64,000 nucleotides of DNA from Burkholderia sp. Its GTDB lineage: Bacteria > Pseudomonadota > Gammaproteobacteria > Burkholderiales > Burkholderiaceae. Positions 18,530-27,216 of this stretch are shown piece after piece (within the stretch, counting starts at the first letter, position 1; each line of letters begins with the position of its first letter). The notes beneath the pieces are model-generated. The model worked only from the letters and a program-made list of their open reading frames with translations, ran no database searches and was not told the DNA's origin. The DNA is taken from contig JAIRVP010000034.1 of assembly GCA_031253835.1 (NCBI GenBank), positions 1 through 64,000 of the forward strand, read 5' to 3'. Position numbers and translations under genes: made by a program.

Positions 18530-19591
18530 TCAGTCCGACAACAGCATCCGCTCGAGCTGCTCGAGGATCGCGTCGCGCTTGTCCTTCGGGAGGCCGCGCA
18601 GGCGCAATTCGATGCGATCTTCACCATACGACTTCAGGTCGCCGACCGACTTGCCGCCGAGCTTGATCTCGAGACGCTGCGCATAGCGCTGGCGGCCCGC
18701 GGCCTTCGGCGTTTCCTGCGCCGCGACGCGGCCCTTGACGATGTCCGACACCTGGCGCGTGCTGAGATCGTCCGACACGATCTTGTTGATCAGCCGCAGC
18801 GTCGCCTCGGTCCCGCGCGCGTTGTGATAGCGGCCGACCTGATATGCCATGTTCGAACCGAAGCGGTCGGGACGCGCGACCATTTCCTGCATGATCGCTT
18901 CCGGCAGCTTGCCGATCGACAGTGCGACGGCCACCGTCGACTCGTCGAGGCCGAGGTGCTCGGAGAGCTCCTTCTGGCTCTGGAAATGCTTGTCGTCGAG
19001 GAAGCGGCGCCACACGACGGCGTTGTCGAACACCGTCTGCGAATCGCGCTGGACGTTGAGGTCGTAGCCGAGCTTGTAGCTCTGGATGCCGATCGGCACG
19101 TCGATCACGATCGCCTTGACCGACTCCTTGTTCGCTTCCTTCAGCGCCCGCACGCGGCGGCCGCCGTCGCTGACGAAGTACGTGCCCGGGGTGTCGTAAT
19201 CCGGAATCACGTGGATGGCCTGCTGCTGCCCCTGCTTCGCGAGGTTGACCGCGAGTTCGGCAATCGACGACTTCAGGTAGAAGTGCCGCGGGTTGAACGG
19301 GCTATGCTTGATCGCCTTCAGCGACAGCTCGATCACCTGGCCCGGTGCGTAGCGATTCTCGAGGCGCCATGCGCGATATTGCGCCGACTCGTCGATCGAC
19401 GGATCGATCGTGAGCTCGGGAGCGGGCGGTGGCGCGATGTCCTTCTTGGCGGATTTGGTCGGTGTCGGCGTGGGCGTCTCCGACTTGACGATGCCGTCGA
19501 TCGCATTGAGTCGATCAAGCGCCGTGCGCTTCTCGCTCGTCGTGATATCCGGGCGCGCTTGGAATCCTTTGGCAAATTGGGAGGGTTTCAT
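18530..19591 (-). CDS. parB: Chromosome-partition protein ParB
   Basis: A 353-aa ParB that binds the parS cluster and spreads to form the partition complex. Residues 84-180 are the ParB N-terminal CTPase-type domain with the arginine patch GGRRVRAL (143-150); 205-230 is the helix-turn-helix ('KELSEHLGLDESTVAVALSI'); the C-terminus is the dimerisation part. The first 80 residues are a low-complexity linker with a TPTPT run. ATG at 19591 is used because AGGAG precedes it; longer frames run into parA. Second gene of the parA-parB operon. Confidence 0.95.
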   Translation of the reverse strand: MKPSQFAKGFQARPDITTSEKRTALDRLNAIDGIVKSETPTPTPTKSAKKDIAPPPAPELTIDPSIDESAQYRAWRLENRYAPGQVIELSLKAIKHSPFNPRHFYLKSSIAELAVNLAKQGQQQAIHVIPDYDTPGTYFVSDGGRRVRALKEANKESVKAIVIDVPIGIQSYKLGYDLNVQRDSQTVFDNAVVWRRFLDDKHFQSQKELSEHLGLDESTVAVALSIGKLPEAIMQEMVARPDRFGSNMAYQVGRYHNARGTEATLRLINKIVSDDLSTRQVSDIVKGRVAAQETPKAAGRQRYAQRLEIKLGGKSVGDLKSYGEDRIELRLRGLPKDKRDAILEQLERMLLSD

Positions 19592-19598
19592 GTGACTC

Positions 19599-19614
19599 CT
19601 TTGTGCGCATAAAG
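19599..19614 (-). promoter_or_regulatory. Degenerate parS in the parA-parB junction
   Basis: CTTTGTGCGCATAAAG is the parS palindrome with three changes, at positions 1, 5 and 16. It fills the gap between the parA stop and the parB ribosome site. Weak ParB binding here could tune parB expression. Confidence 0.5.
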
Positions 19615-20277
19615 TCAGGGCAGCATGGCGACGATTTCGTCGGCACATGCGCGAATTTCGGCGGCGGCGAGCTTGCCGCCGCGATCGTTCATCTGCAGCA
19701 CGGTCTGACCGAGCGCCATCGCCTGCTTGTACGCTTCCCGGGTCGGGATCTGCGTTTTCAGCAACGGGAAGCCGAGCTCCTCGAGCGCGCGCTTGAGCTC
19801 GCGGGTCAGCATGCGTTTCTCTTCGGTCTTGTTCAGCAGGAAGACCGCACGGAGGTCTTCGTTCATGACCTGCGCCTGCTGGATCAGCTTGACCAGCCCG
19901 ACGCTCGACCAGTAATCGGCCGGCGACGACGATGTCGGGATCACGGCAATCGATGCGGCCAGCAGGACGACGCCCGAGACTTTCTCGGTGATCGACGGCG
20001 GGCAGTCCACGACGATGATGTCGTAGTCGTTGATGAACTTCTTGATCTCGCGATGGATCTGGCCGTCGGCTTCGGCAAGGTTGACGACCGGAAACGGAAT
20101 GCCGTTTTCGCTGTCGCCGGCTGCGCTCGACCAGTGAACCAGCGTGTTTTGACGGTCTGCGTCGATGACGAGGACGCGCTTCCCTTTTTCATGGAACGCG
20201 GCGCCGAGGTGCATGGCAATCGTGCTTTTGCCGACGCCACCTTTTTGTTGAGTGACTGCAATGATTTCCGCGGCCAA
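19615..20277 (-). CDS. parA: Chromosome-partition ATPase ParA
   Basis: A 220-aa ParA/Soj ATPase of the short type, without an N-terminal DNA-binding domain. The deviant Walker A motif KGGVGKST (12-19) has both signature lysines (K12, K18) and Walker B is IIVVDCPP. It drives segregation of ParB-bound parS by ATP-dependent binding to the nucleoid. First gene of the parAB operon; the promoter lies in the AT-richer 20278-20350, next to the first parS, so ParB bound there may repress the operon. Confidence 0.95.
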   Translation of the reverse strand: MAAEIIAVTQQKGGVGKSTIAMHLGAAFHEKGKRVLVIDADRQNTLVHWSSAAGDSENGIPFPVVNLAEADGQIHREIKKFINDYDIIVVDCPPSITEKVSGVVLLAASIAVIPTSSSPADYWSSVGLVKLIQQAQVMNEDLRAVFLLNKTEEKRMLTRELKRALEELGFPLLKTQIPTREAYKQAMALGQTVLQMNDRGGKLAAAEIRACADEIVAMLP

Positions 20278-20376
20278 TTTTCACTCCTGTTTTGGTCGTT
20301 GGAATTCTACAGGACGATATTTGGATTTCAATGAAATTGTCGTTCGACAACTACGCATTAGCCATTCGGGCTATCG

Positions 20377-20392
20377 GTTTATGCGCATAAAC
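20377..20392. promoter_or_regulatory. parS site 1, perfect
   Basis: GTTTATGCGCATAAAC, a perfect 16-bp palindrome identical to the known chromosome 2 parS of Burkholderia cenocepacia, 100 bp upstream of parA. Confidence 0.92.
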
Positions 20393-20572
20393 GCGCCGGA
20401 AGAGTTCGATGGCTCGATTGGATCGTGTGGTTGATGCCTTGCGGGGTTGATGAGCGACTGGATGGATGTGTCATCGCGATCCGTGTCGTCGGGGTGCGTG
20501 ATCGCGCTCTGCGATATCCCGATGCACTGCCCTTCCGATGGATGGGGAGGCGGCTTGCCGGAGAGCCGGTGA

Positions 20573-20588
20573 GTTTGTGCGCATAAAC
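20573..20588. promoter_or_regulatory. parS site 2, one mismatch
   Basis: GTTTGTGCGCATAAAC, with G for A at position 5, the same change as in the degenerate copy at 19599. Confidence 0.85.
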
Positions 20589-20736
20589 TCGGCAGCGGTC
20601 GAGCGGTCAACCTCGCGGTGAAACAGCTGGGCATTCACGAGCGAAGGGATCTGCGTACCCTGACCGGGCATTTCGCTTCGGTGGAGCGCGTCGTTGAACG
20701 GGCTGGCATCGATGCGACGGCCTGTTCAGGCGCGAC

Positions 20737-20752
20737 GTTTATGCGCATAAAC
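20737..20752. promoter_or_regulatory. parS site 3, perfect
   Basis: GTTTATGCGCATAAAC, identical to site 1. Confidence 0.92.
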
Positions 20753-20923
20753 CGGCGACGCTCGATGGTGAGCAGCGATGGGCGCGTGCAGCCTGCTGCC
20801 TGAATCCGAGGCGCGATGACGCCGCGGCGAGGCCGCGTATCGATACAGCGGTCCCTCGGCGCCGTGGGTATCGATATGCGAGCAAGCCTTGAGTCGTGAC
20901 GCACCTCATCCAGCGATCGCTGG

Positions 20924-20939
20924 CTTTATGCGCATAAAC
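20924..20939. promoter_or_regulatory. parS site 4, end mismatch
   Basis: CTTTATGCGCATAAAC: the first base differs, the inner 14 bp are perfect. Confidence 0.88.
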
Positions 20940-21045
20940 CAACCGGCTCACGCTATCCCCCGCACTTCTATCTCAAGGCGAAGGCAGTCACGATGCATTG
21001 GCTCGCGGATCCAAAGCCCTCATCCCGCGATAGCGTACCGCTGGG

Positions 21046-21061
21046 CTTTATGCGCATAAAC
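21046..21061. promoter_or_regulatory. parS site 5, end mismatch
   Basis: CTTTATGCGCATAAAC, identical to site 4 and in the same orientation, including the shared bases GGC just before the TTTATG. Confidence 0.88.
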
Positions 21062-21245
21062 ACATCCATTCTTTGAAGCGCTCGCTCGGGATCGCACGCC
21101 CCTCTCGTCACTCGCACCCATGATGCACCACCGCTCAGGCTCGCCTCGGCGAGATACCGAATCCACCTTCGATCGCACCCAGGCCGCCCTCCGAAACCCC
21201 CGACACAGACTGGCTACAATACTGGGCTCTACCATCCAGGCCTGA

Positions 21246-21605
21246 ATGATGATTACGATCTACCACAACCCCCGATGCTCGAAGTCGCGCGAGACGCTTG
21301 CGTTGGTCGAGTCGCTGAATGCCGCCGGCACGCCGCTGAACGTCGTCGAGTACCTGAAGACGTCGCCGACGGTCGAGGAACTGGAAGCGCTGCATCGGCA
21401 GCTCGGCCGCCCGGTTCGCGACATGCTGCGTGACGGCGAGGAGCCGTACAAGACGCTGAATCTGGCCCGCGCGGATCTGACCGACACCGAAGCCTATGCC
21501 GCGATTGCCGCGCATCCGATTCTGCTGCAGCGGCCCATCGTCGTGTATCGCGGCAAGGCGGCCATTGGCCGGCCACCCGAATCGGTGAAGGTGCTGTTCG
21601 AATAA
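21246..21605 (+). CDS. arsC: Arsenate reductase, glutaredoxin-dependent type
   Basis: A 119-aa ArsC of the thioredoxin-fold ArsC/Spx superfamily. The active-site Cys is C11 in HNPRCSKSRE and conserved Arg residues follow in the 'GRPVRDMLR' and 'HPILLQRPIVV' segments, the last being the family's cis-Pro loop. It reduces arsenate to arsenite with glutaredoxin; orphan copies like this one, away from an ars operon, may have another thiol-reductase role. ATG 21246 and ATG 21249 are adjacent alternatives. Confidence 0.9.
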   Translation: MMITIYHNPRCSKSRETLALVESLNAAGTPLNVVEYLKTSPTVEELEALHRQLGRPVRDMLRDGEEPYKTLNLARADLTDTEAYAAIAAHPILLQRPIVVYRGKAAIGRPPESVKVLFE

Positions 21606-21732
21606 TTCTTGCCCGGCGTATTTTTCTTATTGCATCAGCCCGGCGCGCACACCGGCATCGGATGCCAATGCGATCGCCGGGCAGCACGCCACTGCGCGCG
21701 ACGCGAACGATAGCGGCAACCCGAACCGCGTC

Positions 21733-21948
21733 CTAACGCTCCCCGGACGACGTACCGTCATCGTCCGGCGCCCGCCCCGCCGCCGCTTTCGCGGCCGTCC
21801 GCAACAGCGCAATCTGCCCGCGATAGGCCCTGCATCCGCTGCAGGTCGGCAGATGCACGCGCACCTGCAGTCGTTCGTGCAGCGTCAGATGCCGGTCGAG
21901 CGCATCCGACAGCAGTCGCGTGATGTCAGTACATTTCCCCGGCAGCAT
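21733..21948 (-). CDS. Zinc-finger anti-sigma factor (zf-HC2)
   Basis: A 71-aa protein with the HC2 motif H32-x3-C36-x2-C39 (HLPTCSGC), the zinc-binding anti-sigma domain of ZAS proteins. It has no membrane segment, so it is a soluble anti-sigma. It overlaps the 3' end of the sigma factor gene by 23 bp, so the two are translated together. Release on oxidation of the zinc thiols is typical of the family and is inferred here. Confidence 0.85.
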   Translation of the reverse strand: MLPGKCTDITRLLSDALDRHLTLHERLQVRVHLPTCSGCRAYRGQIALLRTAAKAAAGRAPDDDGTSSGER

Positions 21949-22525
21949 CTTCGGTCGTCAGTCCTTTTTCGCTCAGGCAGGTTCGCAGGCGCGTGCGCGC
22001 CCGATACAGCAGCACGCTGCAATGATTCGTCGTCAGCGTCAATTCGCTGCAGATGTCCGGAATCTCGACATCGAGGAATTCCCGCATCATGAACACGCGC
22101 CCGATCTGTTCCGGAAGGTGGTCGAGGCAGACCTGGAACAGCGTCCAGAACTGCTGCTGCTGCAACAGCGTCTCGGGCTTCGGCCACGGTCGCGGCTTCG
22201 CGTGCGCGGCCCAGTGCCCGTTCTCCTTGAACAGTTCGCGATCGAGCACCGATTCGCCGTCGAGTTCGGCGTCGAGCGCGGACAGGTTGACCGTCCGCTG
22301 CCGCGCGCGCAGCACGTCGATCAGCTTGTTGCGCAGGATGCCGAACACCCACGTCTTGTGGGCCGACAGCCCGGCGAAATCGCCCGCGTGCGACCACGCG
22401 GCGGCCAGTGCTTCCTGCACCGCGTCTTCGGCCGCATCGGTATCGCGGAGCTGGAGCCGCGCGAAGCGCAGCAGGTCGCGCCGCAGTTGCGCGAGATAAA
22501 CGGGATCGTCGTAGTCGGACGGCAT
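21926..22525 (-). CDS. ECF RNA polymerase sigma factor
   Basis: A 199-aa extracytoplasmic-function sigma factor. Region 2 runs from about 15 to 80 (with 'DTDAAEDAVQEALAAAWSH' and the -10-binding 'TWVFGILRNKLIDVLR'), region 4 from about 120 to 185 with the helix-turn-helix 'PDICSELTLTTNHCSVLLYR'. It is followed by its overlapping zf-HC2 anti-sigma gene. ATG at 22525 gives the family start; the frame extends 34 codons upstream with no homology. Its promoter and regulon are not visible. Confidence 0.92.
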   Translation of the reverse strand: MPSDYDDPVYLAQLRRDLLRFARLQLRDTDAAEDAVQEALAAAWSHAGDFAGLSAHKTWVFGILRNKLIDVLRARQRTVNLSALDAELDGESVLDRELFKENGHWAAHAKPRPWPKPETLLQQQQFWTLFQVCLDHLPEQIGRVFMMREFLDVEIPDICSELTLTTNHCSVLLYRARTRLRTCLSEKGLTTEDAAGEMY

Positions 22526-22746
22526 GTATGGGTTCTGCTGTGTTTCGAAGCGATCGCGCCTGCGCCACCGAGCGCGCGCGTCGCGGTGCGAGCAGCTTAC
22601 TGGGCGCGACGCTTGCCCGCAACGCATGTTCCGTCACGATTTCACGAATCCGGCCGGCGTGCTGCGCTATGCTTGCCGGACCCCGGCTCGCGCGTCGACG
22701 GCGCCGCGCGGCGGGCAATCTGTAACGTCAGAACATAACGGTCGAG

Positions 22747-22782
22747 TTATCCACAATTTCTGTGGAAAACCTTGTGGAAAGT
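22747..22782. promoter_or_regulatory. Cluster of DnaA-box-like sites
   Basis: A perfect DnaA box TTATCCACA (22747-22755) is followed by TGTGGAAAA (22761-22769) and TGTGGAAAG (22774-22782), near matches on the other strand. They lie in the 369-bp divergent gap between the sigma factor and the FMN reductase, which otherwise holds no gene. Role unknown. Confidence 0.55.
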
Positions 22783-22894
22783 CGGCCCGACGGCCCCGTG
22801 GGACGGCTCGCGGGCTGGCTTGCCTATAAACAGACCTTTGTCGCCCATTCGGAAGCAATCGATCCGATTCCTCACTCACCGGAAGGAGAATGCC

Positions 22895-23449
22895 ATGTCC
22901 TATCGTATTGCGGTCGTCGTCGGCAGCCTGCGCCGTGCTTCGACGAACCGTGCGCTCGCGCACGCCGTGATTTCGCTCGCCCCCGCCGATTTTTCGTTCG
23001 AGTTCGTCGAGATTGGCGAACTGCCGCTGTACAGCCAGGACTACGACGCGGATTTCCCGGAAGTCGCGAAGCGCTTCAAGCAATCGATCGAAGCCGCCGA
23101 CGCGCTGCTGTTCGTCACGCCCGAGTACAACCGGTCGGTTCCGGGCGTGCTGAAGAACGCGCTCGACTGGGGTTCGCGCCCGTGGGGTTCCAACTCGTGG
23201 TCGGGCAAGCCGGGCGCGGTACTCGGCACGTCGCCGGGCGCCGTGGGCACCGCGCTCGCGCAGCAGCACCTGCGCAACGTGCTCGCGTACCTCGACGTGA
23301 AGACGCTCGGTCAGCCCGAGATGTTCATCAAGCACGATCCGGCACGCATCGACGATCAAGGCCAGATCGTCAGCGAGGACACCCGCAAGTTCCTGCAGGG
23401 CTTCGTCGATCGCTACGCAGGCTGGGTGCGCCTGCTGAAATCGGCCTGA
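22895..23449 (+). CDS. NAD(P)H-dependent FMN reductase
   Basis: A 184-aa flavodoxin-fold reductase of the ArsH/ChrR/YieF group. The FMN phosphate loop is 'GSLRRASTNRAL' (about 9-20), and 'TPEYNRSVPGVLKNALDW' is the second FMN loop. Such enzymes reduce quinones, chromate and flavin without forming semiquinone. GGAAGGAGA precedes ATG 22895; the frame opens 41 codons earlier in the DnaA-box region but without homology. It stands alone. Confidence 0.9.
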   Translation: MSYRIAVVVGSLRRASTNRALAHAVISLAPADFSFEFVEIGELPLYSQDYDADFPEVAKRFKQSIEAADALLFVTPEYNRSVPGVLKNALDWGSRPWGSNSWSGKPGAVLGTSPGAVGTALAQQHLRNVLAYLDVKTLGQPEMFIKHDPARIDDQGQIVSEDTRKFLQGFVDRYAGWVRLLKSA

Positions 23450-23508
23450 TGATGCCGGCCTGAGCGTCACGCCCGTTCAGCCGCCGGCGCCGGCCCGCAT
23501 GCCGCGGG

Positions 23509-25794
23509 TCACGCGCCGGCGTGCCGCGCGTCGCGCGCCTCGCGGATGCCCAGCAGGATCTCGTCGAGCAGCGCGATGTCGAACGGCTTCGACAGCACGC
23601 GGACGTTGACGGTGCGCGTGCGGTCGAGCTCTTCCGCGTAACCCGTGACGAGAATCACGGGCAGCTTCCCCGGCCGCTTGTCGACCGCTTCCGCGAGGTC
23701 GATGCCGTTCAGGCGGCCCGGCATGTGGATGTCCGAAATCACGAGGTCGAACGCATCGTTCGCGGCCGCGCCTTCGATCAGGCGCAATGCGTCGTCGGCG
23801 GTGGGCGCATAGGTCACGCGGTGCCCGAGCAGCGACAGCAGCGCCTCCGTGCCGGCCGCGACTTCGCTGTTGTCCTCGACGAGCAGCACGTGCAGGCCCG
23901 CGAGCGCGCCGGTGCCTGCTTCGTGCGCGACGGCCGGCGGCCGCGCGACGACGTCCTCGGCGCGTGCGCGCGGCAGGTAGAGGCGCACCGACGTGCCGGC
24001 GCCGACCGCGCTGTCGATCGTCGCCAGGCCGCCCGAGCGTTCGCAGAACGCGAACACCTGCGGCAGGCCGAGCCCCGTCCCCATCCCCTGCGCCTTCGTC
24101 GTGAACAGCGGTTCGAATGCACGCGCGAGCACGTCGGGCGCCATGCCCGACCCCGTATCGTCGAGCGAGATCTGCACGAAATCGCCGGTCAGCGGGAAGC
24201 CGTCCTCGCGACGCAGCGTCACGTTGCGCGCGCCCACCGTGAAGCGGCCGCCCGTCGCCATCGCGTCGCGCGCGTTGACCGCGAGGTTGATCACCGCGAG
24301 CTCGAGCTCCGCGACGTCGACGCGGATCGGCCAGACGCCGGGCTCGATCGCGACGACCAGCGATGACTTCGACCCGAGCGACGTCTTCAGCAGTTCGCGG
24401 CACGTGCCGACCCATTGCCCGACGTCGATCGTCTCGTTGTGCAGCGGCTGCTTGCGTGCGACGCCGAGCAACTGGCGCGTGAGCGACTGCCCGTTCTTCA
24501 GCGCGCGTTCGATCGCGCCGAGCTCCTTGTCGAGATGCTGGACACCGCGCCGCCGCGCGATCTGCACGTTGCTCGAGATGATCATCAGCAGGTTGTTGAA
24601 GTCGTGCGCGACGCTGCCGACGAGGTTGCCGAGCGCCTGCATCTTGCGCGACTGCCGGTACGCCGACTCGATCGAACGCCGCATCGATGCTTCGGCCTGC
24701 CAGCGATCCCACGCCTCCTCTTCCGCCTTCAGCCGCTTGAGCGACAGCCAGATCACCGACCACAGCGCGATCGACGGCGCGAACATCGAGATGAACAGCA
24801 CGCTCAGGTGTTCGTACCATTCATGCCAGATCGCCGACGTGCGGTACGCGCACGTCACGTACACGGGATAGCTGCCGACCTGGCGGTACGCGACGATCTC
24901 GCTGCTCGCGCCGTCGTGGCGCACGCGCACGACGCCTGCGCGCGGATCGTTGCGCGCGTTGCCGAACGTGACCGAGCGATCGGTGTGCGCGAGCGACGGC
25001 GGCGGCGGATACGACGCGATCACCGCGCCGTCCGAGCGCGCGAGCGCCATCGTCATCGGCGTGTTCGCGCCGCCGAGCAGGTCGCGATAGAACGCATTGA
25101 AATACGACGACTTCAGCGCGATCGACACCATCCCGGCGAACGAACCGTCGCTATGACGGCGCGCGACGCCCGTGTTGAACACCGGAATGTTCTCGAGCTT
25201 GAGCGGCCCCATCATCAGCCGCGAGATGTGCTCGATGACCTTGCCGTCGCGGATGCCGGCGAAGTCGTCGCGGTTCGCGATCGACGCGTACGGCGCCGGG
25301 TAGTAGAGGCTGTTGGCGAGCAGCATCCCGCTCGCGCCGAAGATCGACACGGCGGCCACCTGCGGATAGCCGCCGCCGATCGTGTTCAGCGCTTCGTGGA
25401 TGTCGGACTCCTTGTTGCGCACGGTGGCGTCGTCCATGTCCTGCACGAGGTCGACGATGCGCGCATCGAGCGTCTCGCTCAGGTCGAACACCTTGAGCGC
25501 GTGCTCCTCGGCAACCCGCACCGTGCGCATCGTCACGTCGCTCGCGGCGGCCTCGCGCGTCGTCAGGTCGTTGTACGCCATCACCACCACGTAGATGCAC
25601 GGCAGCACGATCGCGGCGACGAGCAGCACGATCAGCGTCACGCGGCGGACCGCGAAATCGTGTTCGGGTGCGCCGGACGCAAAGTTGCCGTCGTCCTGCC
25701 AGTCGTCGGCGGGCGGGGAGGCGGGAGCGTGGGAGTCGGCAGGCCGGTCGGACGTCATCGAAGCAGCGGGTAAAGCGGAGGTGCCTGCCATCAT
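23509..25794 (-). CDS. Membrane hybrid histidine kinase with receiver domain
   Basis: A 761-aa sensor. Order: first membrane helix (about 52-74), periplasmic Cache-type sensor (about 75-330), second membrane helix (about 333-355), histidine-phosphotransfer helix with 'VGSVAHDFNNLLMII', an ATPase domain with the G boxes 'DTGSGMAPDVLARAFEPLFTT' split over two motifs, and a C-terminal receiver whose phospho-Asp lies in DLVISDIHMPG. The H-box with HDFNN marks the hybrid-kinase class that often works without a separate regulator. The signal is unknown. No partner gene adjoins it. A second ATG 12 codons in (MTSDRP) is an alternative start. Confidence 0.88.
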   Translation of the reverse strand: MMAGTSALPAASMTSDRPADSHAPASPPADDWQDDGNFASGAPEHDFAVRRVTLIVLLVAAIVLPCIYVVVMAYNDLTTREAAASDVTMRTVRVAEEHALKVFDLSETLDARIVDLVQDMDDATVRNKESDIHEALNTIGGGYPQVAAVSIFGASGMLLANSLYYPAPYASIANRDDFAGIRDGKVIEHISRLMMGPLKLENIPVFNTGVARRHSDGSFAGMVSIALKSSYFNAFYRDLLGGANTPMTMALARSDGAVIASYPPPPSLAHTDRSVTFGNARNDPRAGVVRVRHDGASSEIVAYRQVGSYPVYVTCAYRTSAIWHEWYEHLSVLFISMFAPSIALWSVIWLSLKRLKAEEEAWDRWQAEASMRRSIESAYRQSRKMQALGNLVGSVAHDFNNLLMIISSNVQIARRRGVQHLDKELGAIERALKNGQSLTRQLLGVARKQPLHNETIDVGQWVGTCRELLKTSLGSKSSLVVAIEPGVWPIRVDVAELELAVINLAVNARDAMATGGRFTVGARNVTLRREDGFPLTGDFVQISLDDTGSGMAPDVLARAFEPLFTTKAQGMGTGLGLPQVFAFCERSGGLATIDSAVGAGTSVRLYLPRARAEDVVARPPAVAHEAGTGALAGLHVLLVEDNSEVAAGTEALLSLLGHRVTYAPTADDALRLIEGAAANDAFDLVISDIHMPGRLNGIDLAEAVDKRPGKLPVILVTGYAEELDRTRTVNVRVLSKPFDIALLDEILLGIREARDARHAGA

Positions 25795-26228
25795 AAACGA
25801 GTTGCGACGGCCCGCCGCGCAGCCCCGCAGCGACGCGATCCTGTCGGTTCCGACAGGGGGAAACTGTCAGATTGAAAACGCGACGAATCCGGCAGCGCAA
25901 ACGTACACAAGGAAAAATTTTGCGTGCTTATCTCGAAAATGATCGGGACTGTTTTCGGAATGGCGTGCGATCGGACCGATTCTGTTCGAAATGGTGAAAA
26001 TGGCGAGTTGCATCGCCTCCGGTTTACTCCGAGAATCGCGCCTTGCTTTCCCTATGACAGATATATGCGCCCGCCGGCGATCGCCGCGCGGGCGTCGCGC
26101 GCACCCGCGTCGCGACGCCCGCGCACGGCCGCAAGGCGGTTGCCCGCGCCCGAACGCATGGCCCCCTAAAGAAGTGCGCCGCGCGGTCGTTAACGCGAGA
26201 GAGACCATTCCGTATACCGCATCGCCCC
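25795..26228. other. Divergent promoter gap, 434 bp
   Basis: Lies between the hybrid kinase (minus) and the response regulator (plus). The part 25870-26000 is noticeably AT-richer than its surroundings and contains GATCGGACCGATTC-type dyads, so promoters for both directions are likely there. No gene is credible. Confidence 0.4.
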
Positions 26229-26597
26229 ATGCCTTTGCCGATTGTAATTGCCGACGATTCGCTGCTCGCTCGCAAACTTCTGACAAAGGCGCTGCCGGGA
26301 GACTGGGACGTTGAAGTCGCGTATGCCGCGAATGGTCGCGAGGCCTTGGCGCTCTATCGTGACGGCAAAGCTTCCGTGATGTTTCTGGACCTGACGATGC
26401 CCGACATGAGCGGATATCAGGTCCTGGAGACACTGCGCCACGAAGATCTGAACACGTTCGTGATCGTGGTATCCGCCGATATCCAGCCGCAGGCGCAAGC
26501 ACGCGTGCGTGAATTGGGCGCGATCGCATTCGTAGCCAAGCCCGTGACGTCGGAGGCATTGCTGCCCATTCTCAAGGAGTATGGGTTGTATGCCTGA
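26229..26597 (+). CDS. Stand-alone CheY-like response regulator
   Basis: A 122-aa single receiver domain. The acidic pair is at D9-D10, the phospho-Asp is D54 in MFLDLTMPD, the switch Ser/Thr is in VVSAD, and the conserved Lys is in FVAKPV. There is no output domain, so it must act through protein contacts. It is the first of three overlapping genes with a CheC-like phosphatase and a diguanylate cyclase, suggesting that its phosphorylation state is read out as c-di-GMP. Confidence 0.92.
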   Translation: MPLPIVIADDSLLARKLLTKALPGDWDVEVAYAANGREALALYRDGKASVMFLDLTMPDMSGYQVLETLRHEDLNTFVIVVSADIQPQAQARVRELGAIAFVAKPVTSEALLPILKEYGLYA

Positions 26598-27216
26598 ATC
26601 GGTGTTCACGGCGGAGCAACGCGACGCGTTGCAGGAGATCGCCAACCTTGCAATGGGCCGCGCCGCCGCGCGGCTTGCGTTGTTGCTCGGGCGCTTCATC
26701 GAGTTGTCGGTGCCGCGCGTGCGCGTCGTGAAAGCGGCCGACGCGGGCAACGCGCTGCGCGAGATGACGGGCATTCACGACAACGTGACCGCCGTGCGCC
26801 AGGGCTTCCGTTCCGACATCAAGGGCGAGGCGATCGTGCTGTGCCGCACGTCGGGCGTCGCGCGCCTCATGTCGGTCGTCGACCGCACGTTCGGCGACGG
26901 CGTCTATGGCGGGATGGCGACGCCGGACGAACTCGTGTTCGACGTCGCGAACGTGCTGATGGGCGCGTGCGTCGCGTCGATCCTCGACGAGCTCGGCCGC
27001 AAGCCCGTGTTCTTCCCGCCGGGGCTGCTCGGTTCGAACGTGTCGTTCGACGACGTCTTCGAGCCGAACGTGCTCGCATGGAGCGTCGCGCTGCTGCTCG
27101 AGGTGAACTTCGGGCTCGAGGACCACACGTTCCGCGCTCACTTCGTGATGCTGATGGCCGAGGATTCGATCCGGCTGATGGGCGACGCGCTCGACGCGTT
27201 GCTGTCCGCGCTATGA
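26590..27216 (+). CDS. CheC/CheX-like phosphatase
   Basis: A 208-aa protein with the CheC signature at the N-terminus, E-x2-N in 'LQEIANLAMGRAAARLALLL', and a second, similar helix with 'ELVFDVANVLMGACVASIL', the two-fold helical repeat of CheC/CheX proteins that remove phosphate from CheY. ATG at 26590 overlaps the response regulator stop and follows AAGGAG at 11 nt; ATG at 26581 lies too close to that site. Its placement between a receiver gene and a diguanylate cyclase gene suggests it dephosphorylates that receiver. Confidence 0.82.
   Translation: MPESVFTAEQRDALQEIANLAMGRAAARLALLLGRFIELSVPRVRVVKAADAGNALREMTGIHDNVTAVRQGFRSDIKGEAIVLCRTSGVARLMSVVDRTFGDGVYGGMATPDELVFDVANVLMGACVASILDELGRKPVFFPPGLLGSNVSFDDVFEPNVLAWSVALLLEVNFGLEDHTFRAHFVMLMAEDSIRLMGDALDALLSAL

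Larger units (their letters stand above)
20278..21245. other. Gene-free centromere with five parS sites
   Basis: Nearly 1 kb with no credible gene and lower coding bias. Its only conserved elements are the five parS palindromes at 20377, 20573, 20737, 20924 and 21046, spaced 196, 164, 187 and 122 bp. The DNA between them shows no other repeat. This is the centromere-like region of the replicon. Confidence 0.85.
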
